Assembly (NCBI GenBank): GCA_037447655.1
Contig: JBBHKE010000081.1
Location: forward strand, 117,995-181,994
DNA: 64,000 bases
Reading direction: 5' to 3'
DNA from: Zygnema cylindricum
Lineage: Eukaryota; Streptophyta; Zygnematophyceae; Zygnematales; Zygnemataceae
The stretch's first letter is position 1, and each line of letters begins with the position of its first letter. Below are positions 32,668 through 44,281 of the stretch, one piece after another. A program made the position numbers and the translations under genes. Below the pieces are notes generated by a model. That model did no database searches, had not been told where the DNA came from, and was given only the letters and a program-made list of their open reading frames with translations.

Positions 32668-33060
32668 TCCAAGACCCCTGCAATTTTTTTTTCCGTACAT
32701 AGCGCTTGACGGGCACGGAGAAAAATAGCGAGGACTCTCCTTCGTCCTAAAATTTTATAAATCGTGTGACGCGTTTTCATTCGCTGTTTGGGCGGTACTT
32801 GAACTAAAATCACCCCCTCGAGGTGATTTTGGAAGAAGTTTTTTTTTGGGCTGGATTCTCTTGCCCGGGGGTCGAAAAGGTGAAAACGCCAAAATGCATT
32901 CACATGACGACAAACACGCCGTACATTCAAAGTATAAATTGACGTTCACTCTACTTTGGTAAAAATGATTTTTTCGTACGGCTAAAGTTTTTGTCAAAGT
33001 TCCCTGAATTTTAGGGCAAAAAGACAGAGAAAAGTAGATACTTTAAAACATGGGGACACC
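32668..33060 (+). repeat. Interspersed repeat C (copy 2)
   Basis: It begins directly at the outer edge of the gypsy LTR (TCCAAGACCCCTGCAATTTT) and matches 25270-25680. The LTR boundary falls inside the repeat, so the gypsy element was inserted in a copy of repeat C. Confidence 0.85.
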
Positions 33061-33128
33061 CCCTTTATAGCTCTCGTCCTAGATATGTACAAAATCTTGA
33101 CAGCCCTATCGGCCTAGCTTGTAAAGTA

Positions 33129-33174
33129 CACCGTGTATCGCTATTAGTGATAACACTAATAGCGATACACGGTG
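33129..33174. mobile_element. TIR-only CACCG-family element, 46-bp palindrome
   Basis: CACCGTGTATCGCTATTAG and its inverse meet with almost no interior, and TA flanks both ends (33127-33128 and 33175-33176). It is the cleanest terminal sequence of the family in the window and has probably lost its interior. Confidence 0.9.
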
Positions 33175-33249
33175 TAGCACTGACTTCTCTTCACATTTGA
33201 GGTAATCGAAATAGTTACACAATTTCGCTTTGTAATGTAAAGTACATTA

Positions 33250-33558
33250 CACCGTGAATCGCTATTAGCGTTCATAACGCTAATTCGGCGCTCCCAAATT
33301 TTGACCCAAATTCTTAAATAGAGTTAATAATTCCAAAAAAAAAATAGCGTTATTATAGGTACCACAGATATTAAGATTAATAATTGTAATATAATGCCGT
33401 TTTAAATAGTGTCGCGTACGGACCGTTCAGTTTTGTACCATTTTGTACCTTAATAAGTAAAAAAGTACAAAAAAAAGTTAAATATAGTCGCGCCCGCATG
33501 TGATTGTGCAGTCAAAAAACGCGTGACAAAAAAGTGTGACGTTACACGATTAACGGTG
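33250..33558 (+). mobile_element. CACCG-family MITE (long subtype, shortened)
   Basis: Starts CACCGTGAATCGCTATTAGC, ends ATTAACGGTG, with TA at 33248-33249 and 33559-33560. The interior (CTTAAATAGAGTTAATAATTC, the CCGTTCAGTTTTGTACC region, AATAGTGTCGCG) parallels 10181-10720 and 37020-37635. Confidence 0.8.
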
Positions 33559-33722
33559 TAACGTTAACATTTAACTGCGTGAATATTATCGAAACTTGCG
33601 GATGTCCGAATCACGCGACATCGTACGATTTTGAGCATTTTATACATGTACATATCTTAGGGTGTCGTTACATCCGTCGTTTCTGTAATCGTACGACCAA
33701 CTCTAAGGGCCGGGTTAATTAA

Positions 33723-36673
33723 GGGTGGACTTCCATTAACGAAAAAGTAGAGTTTTTAACTAACGCCCGTACCGTTTCGTACAATTTTTTTTTTCAACGA
33801 AAACAACATCACAGAAAATTGTCCAAGGTTGTAGGCGTAAATTAGGACCGTCATATTCAATTACACTTTTTATCTATGACGCCACGTCACCAAGCCTACA
33901 GTTTGTAAAGACCGTGCACAAGAGGACAGTTCTCGAAACAGAACGTGAAAAAATAGGCCGCGTGGAAAAGGTAAAAAAAATCCACGAGGAGCGCGCGCAT
34001 ATGTGCGTACACGTCGCAAGGGTCATGTGCGTGTGGCTGCGAATCAGCTGAAATTATCCCGTCACGCTCCCACCATCAAAGTTTCCCGCCGCCTTTTTGT
34101 CTTTCCGTTTTGAATTTTTGGGTAGTACATTTAATGCCCTCTGTACGAGACATTAATTAACTCTGCTGGAACAGATATTACCTCCGCTGATTCAGATAAT
34201 TCCTCCACTAGTTCAAATATTTCCTCCGTTCGTAGAGATATTACGTTCAAAATTTGCAATCTAAGGGTGGACTTCCATTAGCGAAAAAAGTGGGGTTTTT
34301 TACTGACGGTCGTACCGTTTCGTACAGGTTCGTACATTTTTTTTTCAAGGATAACAACATTAAAAAAAATGTCAAATGTTGTACGCGTAAATTCGAATGT
34401 CGGATTCAATTTCACTTTTTATCCGAGACGCCACGTCACCAACCCTAAAGTTTGTTAAGATCGTGCATAAGGAGAACAATTCTCGAACACAGAACGTGTA
34501 AAAATAGGCCAGGTGGAAAAGGTAAAAAAAAAATCCACGAGGAGCGCGCGCATATATGCATACACGTCGCAAGGGTCACGTGCGTTCCGCCAAGGTGGCT
34601 GCGAATCTACCGAAATTATCCCGTCACGCTCCCACCATCAAAGTTTGCCGCGGCCTTTTTGTCGTTGCGTTTTGAAATTTTGGGTAGTGCATTTAATGCC
34701 ATATGTACAAGTCATTAATTACCTCCGACGGTACAGATATTTCCTTTGCGGGTACATATATTTCCACCGCTCGTACAAATATTGCGTTCAGACTTTGCAT
34801 TCTTATATTCTTTTAAAATATTTAGCATCTAATATTTACCTACGTGTTACAACCACAATGAGCCACGCAAATAAAAAGTGGTTTATTGTCGCGACATAAT
34901 GGAAGGCACGCCCTTCAGTAAAATTTTCCGTACAATTACTGAGACGCCTAATGGAAGTCAACCCCAAGATTCTTTCAAGATTTGAAGCATCTAAAATTAA
35001 CCTACGGTCTACCAACAAGAATGAACCACGAAAATAAAAAGTGGTTTACTGACGCGACCTAATAGAAGGCACTCCCTTCAGTAAAATTTTCCGTACAATT
35101 ACTGAGACGCCTAATGGAAGTCCACCCTCATTCTCGTTGGTAGCACGTAGGTTAATATTAGATGCTTAAAATCTTGAAGGAATCTTAGATTGAACGTAAT
35201 ATCTGTACCAGCGGAAGAAATATCTGTACCAGGGGAGGTAATTAATGCCTTGTATAGAAGGCATTAAATGTACTACCCAAAATTTCAAAACACAACGACA
35301 AAAGGTGGCTGCAAACTTTGACGGTGGGTGTAACAGTAATAGCTGATCGAACTTATTTATAAAGGGGTATTTAAGTATTATGATTATAGAGTACTAAATT
35401 TGGTAGACGTCTGCGAAAGAATCACGCTATTTGGAGTTATATTTTAAAAGTTATAGCAATGGGTGTATTTAGGTGACAGCGTGGGGTCTAAATAACAAGT
35501 GGGTATCATTGAAACGGGTTAAGGGTCAAATTAGTACCGAAATTACGCGTGTACGTTTCATAAAGTTCTAACGAAACGTTTAGTATGCACGGTGGTTTGT
35601 TTTCGTACAAATTTTAGTACGAAACGTCACTTTCACTTAAGGGAATTTCGGAGGAAGTTTGCGTGCGAAATTTGTTACGCACGATCGTGCGAAGTCGCGT
35701 TTCGTTTGGCGCGCACTTTTGCACGTAAATGTTACGTAGTGAAACGTAACGTTTGATTGGTTAGTAAAGTGCTAAGTAGTGAGTAAGAGATTTTGCACGT
35801 TTTTGCATTGGTCAATCTGAGTCTTTGCTGATCAATGATTGGCCCAGGTAAAAGCCTGTTAAAACGAAGCGTTGATTCTGGCCTAGCGAGTCCAAGGCGA
35901 TGATGGATAAATAGTGAAGTGCAAGAGGAGAGTAGACATCTTTTTCCTTTGGAAAAGTTTGTGGAAATTCCGGCTGATTTTGGTCCTGAGCGATTAATAC
36001 CAAATTGGAGAAAAGGCATTTTTGCATCGAAATCTCTTACTAACTAAATAGTGTTTTAGTAGTTAAGAGAAAGAATTATTAAGAGTGGAGAGTAGTGGAA
36101 AACACTCTAATAAGAAGAGTTGAGCCACGAGGGCAAGAGACAAAGCTAATGTTATGTGGACAGAAGCTTCTTCTAATTTAAAGTTTATCCTTGTGTGAGT
36201 GTTGTCCAATGTGGATGTGTATTTTCCAATGTGTGGAATGTGTGGTTGGGATTGTTTGTAGTAATGGGATTTTTTGAGAGGTAGGAGATCCTGTTACAAT
36301 GGGAGCGTGACGGGATAATTTTTGGGGATTCGCAGCCACCTTGGCGGAAGGCACATGGCCCTTGCGACGCGTACGCATATATGCGTGCGCCCCTCCTGGA
36401 TTTTTTTGATCTTTTCCACGCGGCCTATTTTTACACGTTCTGTATTAGAGAATAGTCCTCACTGTGCACGGTCTTAACAAACTGTAAGGTTGGTGATGTG
36501 GCGTCACGATTAAAAAATGTAATTGAATCTGACGGTCATAATTTACGCCTTTAACTTTGGACAATTTTCTGTAATGTTGTTTTTGTTTGAAAAAAAATAA
36601 TTTTGCGAAACATGTACGAAACGGTACGGCCGTGTGTAAAAATCCCTAACACTTCGCTAATGGAAGTCCACCC
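33723..36673. mobile_element. Cluster of nested Harbinger-like MITEs
   Basis: GGGTGGACTTCCATTA starts at 33723 after TAA, and again at 34265 after TAA. Inverse ends (…TAATGGAAGTCCACCC) lie at 35127 and 36673, the last followed by TAA. A degenerate end lies near 34964. The bodies repeat the ACAGATATTACCTCCGC and CACGCTCCCACCATCAAAG blocks seen in 2347-3033. At least three copies, one inverted, are nested or tandem, so the exact pairing of ends is unresolved. The inverted copy is split by the solo LTR. Confidence 0.75.
35329..36298 (+). repeat. Solo LTR of the gypsy family
   Basis: 970 bases with TGTAACAG…CTGTTACA ends, inverse to the LTR at 31699-32667. Flanks GTGGG (35324-35328) and ATGGG (36299-36303) are a 5-bp TSD with one mismatch. 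The uninterrupted Harbinger-like sequence elsewhere (GGTGGGAGCGTGACGGG in inverse) shows the original site. No internal region is present, so it is the product of LTR-LTR recombination. Confidence 0.93.
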
Positions 36674-36677
36674 TAAG

Positions 36678-36990
36678 TCGATGTTCCATCACGAAGAGCT
36701 TGTAATACAATTTCTTGTAAATTTATTAATTGAGTGGCACCACGTAAGCTTTGATCCAATATTGAATATCCTTAAAAAATTTCACACCGACAAATTTTAC
36801 TTCAAATCTTCACTTGCGTACCATGTAACTGTGCAGAACTTTTGTACTTTTTGCAAACGCCAGTCTTCTACGCCAACTCATTTTTTAGGGTTACTGTTTT
36901 TGAAAATGAAGAAAATCCTTTGCCGAAAATAGTGTGACGAAAGAGCGTTGCCAAAAATAGCGCGACGAATGACTGTTTCGAGATTACTTT
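36678..36990 (-). repeat. Interspersed repeat S (copy 2, inverted)
   Basis: Reverse complement of about 1560-1900 with many small changes. Shared blocks include CGATGTTCCATCACG, GCCAACTCATTTTTTAGGG and CCGAAAATAG. A 109-codon open frame crosses it but has no counterpart in copy 1. Confidence 0.7.
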
Positions 36991-37019
36991 TTTTATCTTC
37001 AGTTGCATTTTGAAAGGTA

Positions 37020-37635
37020 CACCGCGAATCGAAATTGGAGTAAATAACGCTAATTTGGTCTCCCTAAATTCGACTCTATCACCTTAAATAGAGTAAATGA
37101 TTCTAATTTTTTCATTATTCTATTTAAGGTAAGGTTTAATTAGCGTAAAAAATTCTAATATAGGCTCATTTTATATAGTGCGGAATACGGATAACGTCCG
37201 ACCTTGCATAATTGTACTTTTATAAGTAAAAAGGTACAAATAATGATTTAATACAATCGCGCTCGCACATGAAATCGCACTAAACAAAAAATCAATCACA
37301 TCGAAAAAAAGTCGTTCACATAACTCTCGTCTGTCGACAGCATCGTCGTCAGTGTGAACATTAACTAACATTCATCGCGACAAATAGTTCTAACGTCATA
37401 ATGACGTCAAAACTATACGGACTTACAAATTTTGGACATCTACGTAATTTAGTGTTAATAATTTCAGCGTAGATAATTATCGCCGACATAACCCAATATA
37501 GAGTACTTAAATAAATTAGAGTAAACTTCCTCTGTGAAAAAGTTATATCACACAAATTAGCGTTCATTACTCTAATTGTTTTCTTTTTGTTTTTTTAATC
37601 TCAATTTTTCATTACTCTAATTACAATTCGCGGTG
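37020..37635 (+). mobile_element. CACCG-family MITE (long subtype)
   Basis: A 616-bp element from CACCGCGAATCG to CAATTCGCGGTG with TA at 37018-37019 and 37636-37637. Subterminal repeats (TTACTCTAATT and relatives) occur at both ends. No transposase is visible. Confidence 0.8.
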
Positions 37636-37739
37636 TACATACCATGTGCAAATCTTTTGATTTTTCGTTGGTTGTCCATCGTGACACATAGCTTAATCGT
37701 CTAGCGTGTCGCGATTCATATTTTTTTGTAGCTTACGAC

Positions 37740-37800
37740 CATAGTTCAAAAGTAGGTGAAAGAAGGCCCATACAATATGCCTATTGTATGCAAAACATAA
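37740..37800 (+). mobile_element. hAT-like MITE, left-end fragment
   Basis: CATAGTTCAAAAGTAGGTG and the following 40 bases match the left end of 12090-12635, then similarity stops. Confidence 0.75.
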
Positions 37801-37996
37801 AGTGTGACCTTCAAGCTCTATATGTTCTATGGTTAAACTCAAAAAATGGCCATTCTATTTCTCGCTCCATTAGTCGTGTACATTTACGACATGATGGTGA
37901 ACCATTCTTTAGAAACAATGTCCTAACGAGTGAGGGTGAATGTAGATTTGCGACGATTGAGTCTATATACAACTTAAAAAAAAAATACATAGGTTT

Positions 37997-38430
37997 TGTT
38001 TTTCTAAAACCACCAGTGCAGGTGGAGGAGCAGCACTAGTAGTAGAAGTAGACATGATACACTCTCAGAAGCTATCAAGAATCCTACCAAACAGTTGTTT
38101 TTAAATGCTCACCAAACCTTGTACAAGCATCCAAACTTCACAAAGCCCTATCAACATATAGAGCAGCATAAACATTGACAACTCCCAAAGTTTCAACACA
38201 ATTGACCAATTGACTAGACAACACTCAAGATATAACACTCTGAAGTTTCCGAAGAACTGTCTGCAATTTTACTACTTAGAAGTTTGGATACATAAAATGT
38301 TCTACGTCCTAATTCTTATACCTGTGTTGTACCGACAATACAAGTTACCTAAGAGGTATGTCAAACAACCAAGCTAACACTAATCTGTGAAGCTACCGCT
38401 GAGCTACCACTAAGGTAATTAACACTACTC
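37997..38430 (-). repeat. Copia LTR fragment (C3/C4/C5 lineage)
   Basis: On the minus strand the LTR end carries an ATG at about 38055 and a Ser/Thr/Ala/Pro-rich start (MSTSTTSAAPPP), like the gag start inside the C3 LTR. Further in, TCTATACACCGAA matches the C3 LTR. It breaks off at about 38431 against the decayed C1 RT. Confidence 0.55.
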
Positions 38431-38432
38431 AG

Positions 38433-39480
38433 AATCTATACACCGAATATCTCATCACACTTTTGGTTGCTTCCCAATCTCTTTTCCTAGGTTCATTTAG
38501 ACTTCTATTGGGAACGCCTACAGCCACAGCTATGTCCGGAAGTGTACAATTTATAAAGTAAATTAAACTGCATACAATTTGCCTATAAGGAATTCCTTCC
38601 ATAAACCTCTTTTCTTCCTCATCCATGTTATCATTCAAAATCAATATCCCTCTCTCTTCACTCCCCTCTGATACTTTTTTTAGATCCATGGGAGTGGTAC
38701 ACCCATTTGTTTTCTCCATCTGAATCTTTTCTTGCATATTACCGATAGCTTTTTTCTGAGTGAGTCTTATAATTCTATTCCCTCTATCCCTTTCCATTTG
38801 AATCCTCAAAATGTATTTTGCTTCGCCGAGATCTTTCATGTCAAACCGACTTCTTAGATCCTGTTTGAGTTTGTTAATTTTATTGCAAGGACTTGCTTAA
38901 GACTAACAAATCCTCAACATAAATAGCAATAAATATCACTCCATTTTCATCCTCAATTATATATATAGAGTGATCTAAACTTATTCTAATGTCTCCCAAA
39001 CCTGTCAGATATTCGTCCAATTTTATGTTCTATTGCCGCGGGGCTCGCTTAAGGCCATAAAACGATTTTATCAGTTTGCACACCTTGCTTTCTTCTCCAC
39101 TTTCCACAAATCCTTTCGGTTGCCTCATGTAGATTTCTTCTTCCAACTCTCCGTATAAGAAGGCGGTCTTAATATCCATCTAGTGTATTTCCATATCCTC
39201 TGCCACAACTAAACTTAAGAGGATTTTGACAGAAAGGAATCTGACTACAGGTGTAAAGGTTTTTTCATAGTTTATTCATTCTTTCTGAGTATAACCTTTA
39301 GCAACCAACCTAGCTTTATATCTTTCAATGGTATTATATGGGTTTCGTTTAAGCATAAACATCCACTTATATCCAATCGGTTTTCTGTCCGGTGGACAAT
39401 TTACCAACTCCCATGTATTGGCTTCCATGATAGAGGCCATTTCTTCATTGATGGCGGTGAACCACCGGCTGCTTTCTGGG
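38433..39480 (-). pseudogene. C1 reverse transcriptase (decayed)
   Basis: Fragments in more than one frame: the Ala/Trp-rich entry before IGYKWMFML, the [20 protein letters not shown] palm, the polymerase motif reading YVED (about 38915) instead of YVDD, then MKDLGEAKYILRIQMERDR and IPYRQIVCSLIYF. The frame 38839-38429 covers the connection domain. RNase H is missing. Confidence 0.82.
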
Positions 39481-39724
39481 GTATTTATGGCCTCTAATTA
39501 TGTCTAAGGTTCTTCTGGGTGAGACATATTTTTGAGTTTATTATTTACATGTGTTTCTTGAAGCATTTTATTGCTTCTGTTTCCTCCTTCAAAATCTGAC
39601 GCCGGTGTGGAAGGCATCCTCGGGTTTCCTTTAGGAAGATTTTCATCTCCCCTATCTTCCAATTACCGTGTTTGATCAAGTTCCCCATCGGTTTCCACTT
39701 CGTATTGTGGTGTTACCTTGGATG

Positions 39725-41450
39725 TTATCTTTTCGTCCTTCTCCTTTGGCACATATGCTTATTTTTCTTAAACCCCGTCTTCCTTCTCTTCATTTCCCAA
39801 GTCTCGTCTTCCTTCTCTTCATTTCCCAAGTCAAAGTCAGAATACTGACCCGATTCAAATCTGATTTTGACTTCTTTGTTATATATGAATGGATCAATAG
39901 ACTTTACTTCATTCATCACCACTATGTGTTTTACCAAAATGATATCTCTCTTTTTCAAGTCATACACTAGATATCCTTTCGTGCTCTCATCATATCCTAC
40001 AAGATATCCTTGTTTCCCTCTTCCCTCTAACTTCCATTTAGTCTTATCAGAATCCAAACTGTAAACTTGACTTCCGAACACTCTCAAACTAGACAAATCT
40101 GGACTTCTTCCCGTCCACCTTTCATACGGAGTTTCCTCCTTATTTGCCGAAGTTAGCACTTTATTTTTTATGAAGTTAGCATAGTTCATAGACTCAGCCC
40201 AAAACTACAATCCTATTTTTTTATCAGTTAGCATACTTCTGGACATATCTCCTAAAGTTCTTTTCACTCTTTCTGCTACTCCATTTTGTTCTGGATTATA
40301 AAGAACAGTTTTCTCATGATGGATTCCTTCTTCTTTAAGAAATTCTTCAAATTCTTTTGAGGTGTATTCTTTCCCATTATCACTTCTTATCTTTTTTATT
40401 GAGGTTTCATGTAATTTTTCACTCCATACTTTGTATTCTTTGAAACATCTTAGTACCTCTAACTTATTTCTTAGAAAATATACCTTAGTGTATCTAAACT
40501 AATCATCTATAATGGTTAGCATCCATCTTTTCCCCCCCATGTGAAGCATACCTAGCTGGTCCCCAAACATCAGTGTGAACTAGATCTAATACTTCTCTCT
40601 TCTAATTGTGGATGCCTATGGAAATGGAAGTCTATGAATCTTCCCTTAGGCACATCCACTACAATCATCTGAGGTCTCATCATCTCCAAACTCAATTCCA
40701 TCCACTATTCATTTTTTCTTCATTTTCTTTAATCTATCTAGATTCACATGCCCCAACCTCTTGTGCCAAAGCATCATATCAGTTCCACACGAGTAGAGAA
40801 CACCCTTCTCATTGTAAATTACAATTCTGAACATTCCTTGACAACCCTTTTCAGCTATGAAATAAACTTCATTATCAAAGCTAGCTGTGTATATTCCTTT
40901 CTTAGTTCCTATTTCAAACTTTTTTTCATCTAGAACAGCTCTAGAGATTAGATTCTTGCTAAGCTGTGGAATGTAAATAACATTTGAGAGTGTTACAATT
41001 GAAGCCTTTCCATCAACTAGAACTTTTAAATCAATCGATCTAAAAATACTTGTGGTTTCTACTCTACCATCTCCATACTCTATCTCAACTGTTGGAATTT
41101 TTCTTAATTTAGTAAACCACCTCTTATCCTTTCACATATGCATTGAGGCCCTTGAGTCTATGATCCACCCATCCTCAGGTGGATCCCTCTTTCCTCCGAA
41201 AGCACACTTTTGTCTCTGTAGAATGTATGCATGGTTCTCAGTGGTTTTTGTTTAAAAAGAAGCTCCTCAAGCTCCTCTTCCAGTTCGGTTGCGTCATCTT
41301 CTTCCTCGTCGTGAACTTGAGTCAAAAAAGCCTTTTATTCCTCCATCTTTTGAGGAACCTTAGCCATCTTTTAGTCGGAGATCTGCAAGCTTGACACAAT
41401 CTACCATGTAATGTCCTAGTTTCTTGCAGAAGTGACATAATCCACCTCAA
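39725..41450 (-). pseudogene. C1 zinc knuckle, protease and integrase (decayed)
   Basis: A knuckle CHFCKKLGHYMVDC lies near 41440-41400. Protease reads WIIDSRASMHM (about 41165), with Arg for the catalytic-loop Gly. The integrase has HKRLGHVNLD, VHTDVWGP, RSDNGKEYTS and NPEQNGVAERV, with several in-frame stops. The frame 40189-39725 holds the integrase C-terminus (TPYERWTGRSPDLSSLRVFG, then KWKLEGRGKQGYLVGYDE). Confidence 0.82.
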
Positions 41451-41616
41451 GGAGCTCCTCTCCTTTGGCGATCAAATCTGCCACCTCCTTGTCATTTTCT
41501 TCCAAAGTTTTGATAAGAATCCTTTCCTTTTTCCTCATAACGCGTTCGCTAATCAGATCCTGCAGCCAATGTCGGACTTCCTCTCCTAAGTTTTATGGTA
41601 CTCTCTTTCACTAAAA

Positions 41617-42354
41617 TCATCCCCACTGTATATCATCCCAATTCCAATTGCAATCACTTAGATCCTGCAACCGATTAATGATATTCTCATACTCTTTAGG
41701 TAGTTTCATTATCAGTGTATTTACTCTTTGTCTCTCAGACCATGAGTTACATGCGCTCTCTAGTTCTCCAAATAATGCTCCTAAGTCATTGTAATAATCA
41801 TTCATACTTCCTCCCTTGTAAGTATAAGCTGAAATCTTATTTTTTGCCAGCTGTTGCTGCTGCAATGACCCACTCTTATATTTGTTTACTAGAGATACCC
41901 AAATCTGAGAGGAAGATCTAACATGCATAAGGGGAATGGCAATACCCTTCACTACACTTTTGAGAATTAAGAGCTTAGCCACCTTGTCCTTATAGTTCCA
42001 ATTTTCATATTCTGACCGTTCGGTCTGACTCCTTGTCACCATTGCTGGTGGTGCTACTGCTGGTATTGTCCTTGACAATGGAGTCCCTCAAGAAGCAACT
42101 CCTCTTTTTTCTCATTCCATGATTATTTCCTCCCCTTCCTCGTCATCGTTCGTGATGGTGACTAATGTTTTAACTGCTGTTGTGACAGAGGTGCCAAAAA
42201 AACGTGTTCCTCTAAACCCAGATGGAGGTGGGCATCGAATTTGCCGGGACACTATGCCCCATAGGTGCTTCTCAAAAAGTTCTCCCTCCATCATCATTTT
42301 CCAATAAAGAAAGTCAAATCCATTAAACATGGGCACCCTAGAGGGTGGGCCCAT
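41617..42354 (-). pseudogene. C1 gag (broken)
   Basis: Two frames: 42354-42112 (MGPPSRVPMFNGFDFLYW, the DUF4219-like entry of copia gag) and 42078-41617 (UBN2/Retrotran_gag-like; VRSSSQIWVSLVNKYKS, YKGGSMNDYYNDLGALFGEL, LIMKLPKEYENIINRLQDL). A frame break separates them at about 42100. The zinc knuckle follows in another frame. Confidence 0.82.
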
Positions 42355-43043
42355 AACTCAAAATTCTGTGGTCTCCATTGACCCAGAGAATGAGCAGCCT
42401 ATGTAAAGCCTCTAGGATAATATTTGACCCTTTCACTTTCCCACTAAATAAGTGCCGCCTAGGCTCACAAATATGCTGACCACCCTCACCCATGTGAGGA
42501 GAAGACTCCTTTGAGTCAAAAGCAAAAAGAATCACTGAATTTTCTCCCTTGAGCAGTAAGTTATGGCTGGCCAAAGATGGCAAATAAATATAAAAAGACA
42601 CCTGGAGAGAGGCGCCTCAAACACGCTAAGTCCTTTAACTCCTACTCACAACTACTTACTACTCTACCCTCGGCCAATGAAAAGGGTGTATAGTAGAAGA
42701 AGGTAGAGTGGCCGATTGTACTTTTTGTATGGCCATTGTACAACATGGCCTTCTGGTTGACACTTGTCAACATGGGAGCCATCGTTCCTCCTTCCATCCT
42801 TTCCGGCGTCCAATGATGTGGCGCCACATGGCAAAGAGCGCCCCTATATTTGAAAGCCGCCAAAGATTTATTCGGGTTTGGCGGGGGCGACGACGTCCGT
42901 GCGATCATGTATTTTACACGGTTAGATTCGCGTCCGCGAGCGCCGTTTGACTATAGATGTTGTTTTGTCAATTTTGGTCTGTTTTGATGAAAGTGACGTT
43001 TGCGTGACACATTAAATAAATAGCGAACTGTGTATCGTTTCGT

Positions 43044-43116
43044 GAACGCCATAATGGTTAAGGTGTACGTCTATGTAGTACTTCGTAGACGTAGGTTCAT
43101 ATCAGGTTGAAGGCAA
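43044..43116 (+). ncRNA. tRNA-like segment (degenerate tRNA or SINE head)
   Basis: The order of tRNA-like parts is right: TGGTTAAGGTG (A-box-like), a 7-bp stem ACGTCTA/TAGACGT around a loop containing TAGTACT, then GGTTCATATC (B-box-like, consensus GGTTCGANTCC). The acceptor stem pairs only weakly (GCC/GGC) and the middle loop is too large for a normal anticodon loop. Probably a decayed tRNA gene or SINE head. Confidence 0.3.
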
Positions 43117-43249
43117 CATTTTGGCAATCTATCAATCTGTCTGCCTATCTGCCTGTTTCTTTCTAACTATGGCGCCAACCATGATAACTCTCTCTCTCTC
43201 TTCACTTTAGAGTCTAAATTAAGAAGTGAATATTAATTACTTCTTTTCA

Positions 43250-43299
43250 ACAGTAGGCATACTGTATGTGTGTGCGTTTGTGCACACTCTTGTACGAAC
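43250..43299 (-). mobile_element. hAT-like MITE (inverted, truncated), left piece before C4
   Basis: GTAGGCATACTGTATG…CTCTTGTACGAAC matches the inverse of about 12505-12565. It continues at 47899-48288 after C4, with CGAAC duplicated, so C4 landed inside this element. Confidence 0.8.
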
Positions 43300-44281
43300 T
43301 GTTGTTTTGAAAAGTCAGTTTCGTGCGTACGAGACAGTTTGCCTGTAACTGCTAAGTGGATTTAATATGGAGGTTTGAATAGATTCACGGATTGGGGGAG
43401 CGAACGGATTGATATAATTAAAGTGACGTAAAAGAATCATTGAGTGGTGTGAACAAGCTGTGACAAATGGACGGCGGATCGCGAAGCGATCCGATGTAAA
43501 ATAAACGGAATGTTGGAATAAGCGTCGCCGGTACGGCGGAGCTGCGACGCAGTTAAGTCAACGTAGCTGCGGCTATTTGTATGATCCGTACGGACAAGCG
43601 CAGCCAGCGCAGCCAGCGCAGCTGTGGATAATATGACTAGGATAGATTTCGAGTAATGATGATTGTACAGTAGTGGTAGCTTAGTAGTTGCTTAGTGGTA
43701 GCTTGGTTTCTGACATACGAAGAGTGCGGTGTAAATATTCTGTAAAACAGAGGTTTGTCCTTTTGACTAATTAGTTTATTAGAGTAGATACAGTACGGAT
43801 GGTATGCCTCCGTACTCTGAGTATAACTTGCAGGACTTAGATTATTTTATGCATCGCAGTCAAGTTTATCAAAGCAATGGCATACTGTTTTCTGCATCTT
43901 TGACCTATTGGTGTGATCACTCTGTTTGGTGCTTTCATGTGAAACTATGTGGAGTTATTCTATGATATAGAATATTTATGTGTGTGAAGTTTCATTGTAT
44001 TCGAGTATTTTGTAAGATTCTGTGAGCTGTCTAAGTGGTTAGTTTGTGAAGCTGTCAGCTGTTTTTGTGAAACTCTGGAGCCTACATCTTCTAGATGCCT
44101 TGTTGGATTTAACTGTAACTTTTGGAATTTATAGTGTATATGGTATATTGCCTATTGGTGAAGTTTCAGGTGATTTTGTTCAGTTTGGAGTAATCTGTGC
44201 TGTCTGAAACACAGCTGTTTTTGAGGTAGTCTGTGGGTGTTTCCGTGAGTAATCCATGGCTGAAATAAGCTATGGACAACA
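43300..44281 (+). repeat. C4 5' LTR
   Basis: 982 bases from TGTTGTTTTGAAAAG to …GGACAACA. It differs from the 3' LTR at a few dozen positions and lacks one 9-bp AGCGCAGCC-type unit (array at 43596-43624). It contains GTACGGATGGTATGCCTCCG at about 43795, a block shared with C3 and C5. The gag ATG (44256) is inside it. Confidence 0.93.

Larger units (their letters stand above)
38433..42960 (-). mobile_element. C1: old Ty1/copia retrotransposon, truncated
   Basis: On the minus strand: LTR end and leader (42359 upwards, the outer LTR border not found), PBS-like AGTTATGGGCCC (42347-42358), gag, protease, integrase and RT. It breaks off before RNase H at about 38433. Protease-integrase-RT order is Ty1/copia. 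Stops and frameshifts occur in every domain, and active-site changes (DSG to DSR, YVDD to YVED) show that it is dead. Its gag start (MGPPSRVP) is closest to C2. Confidence 0.85.
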
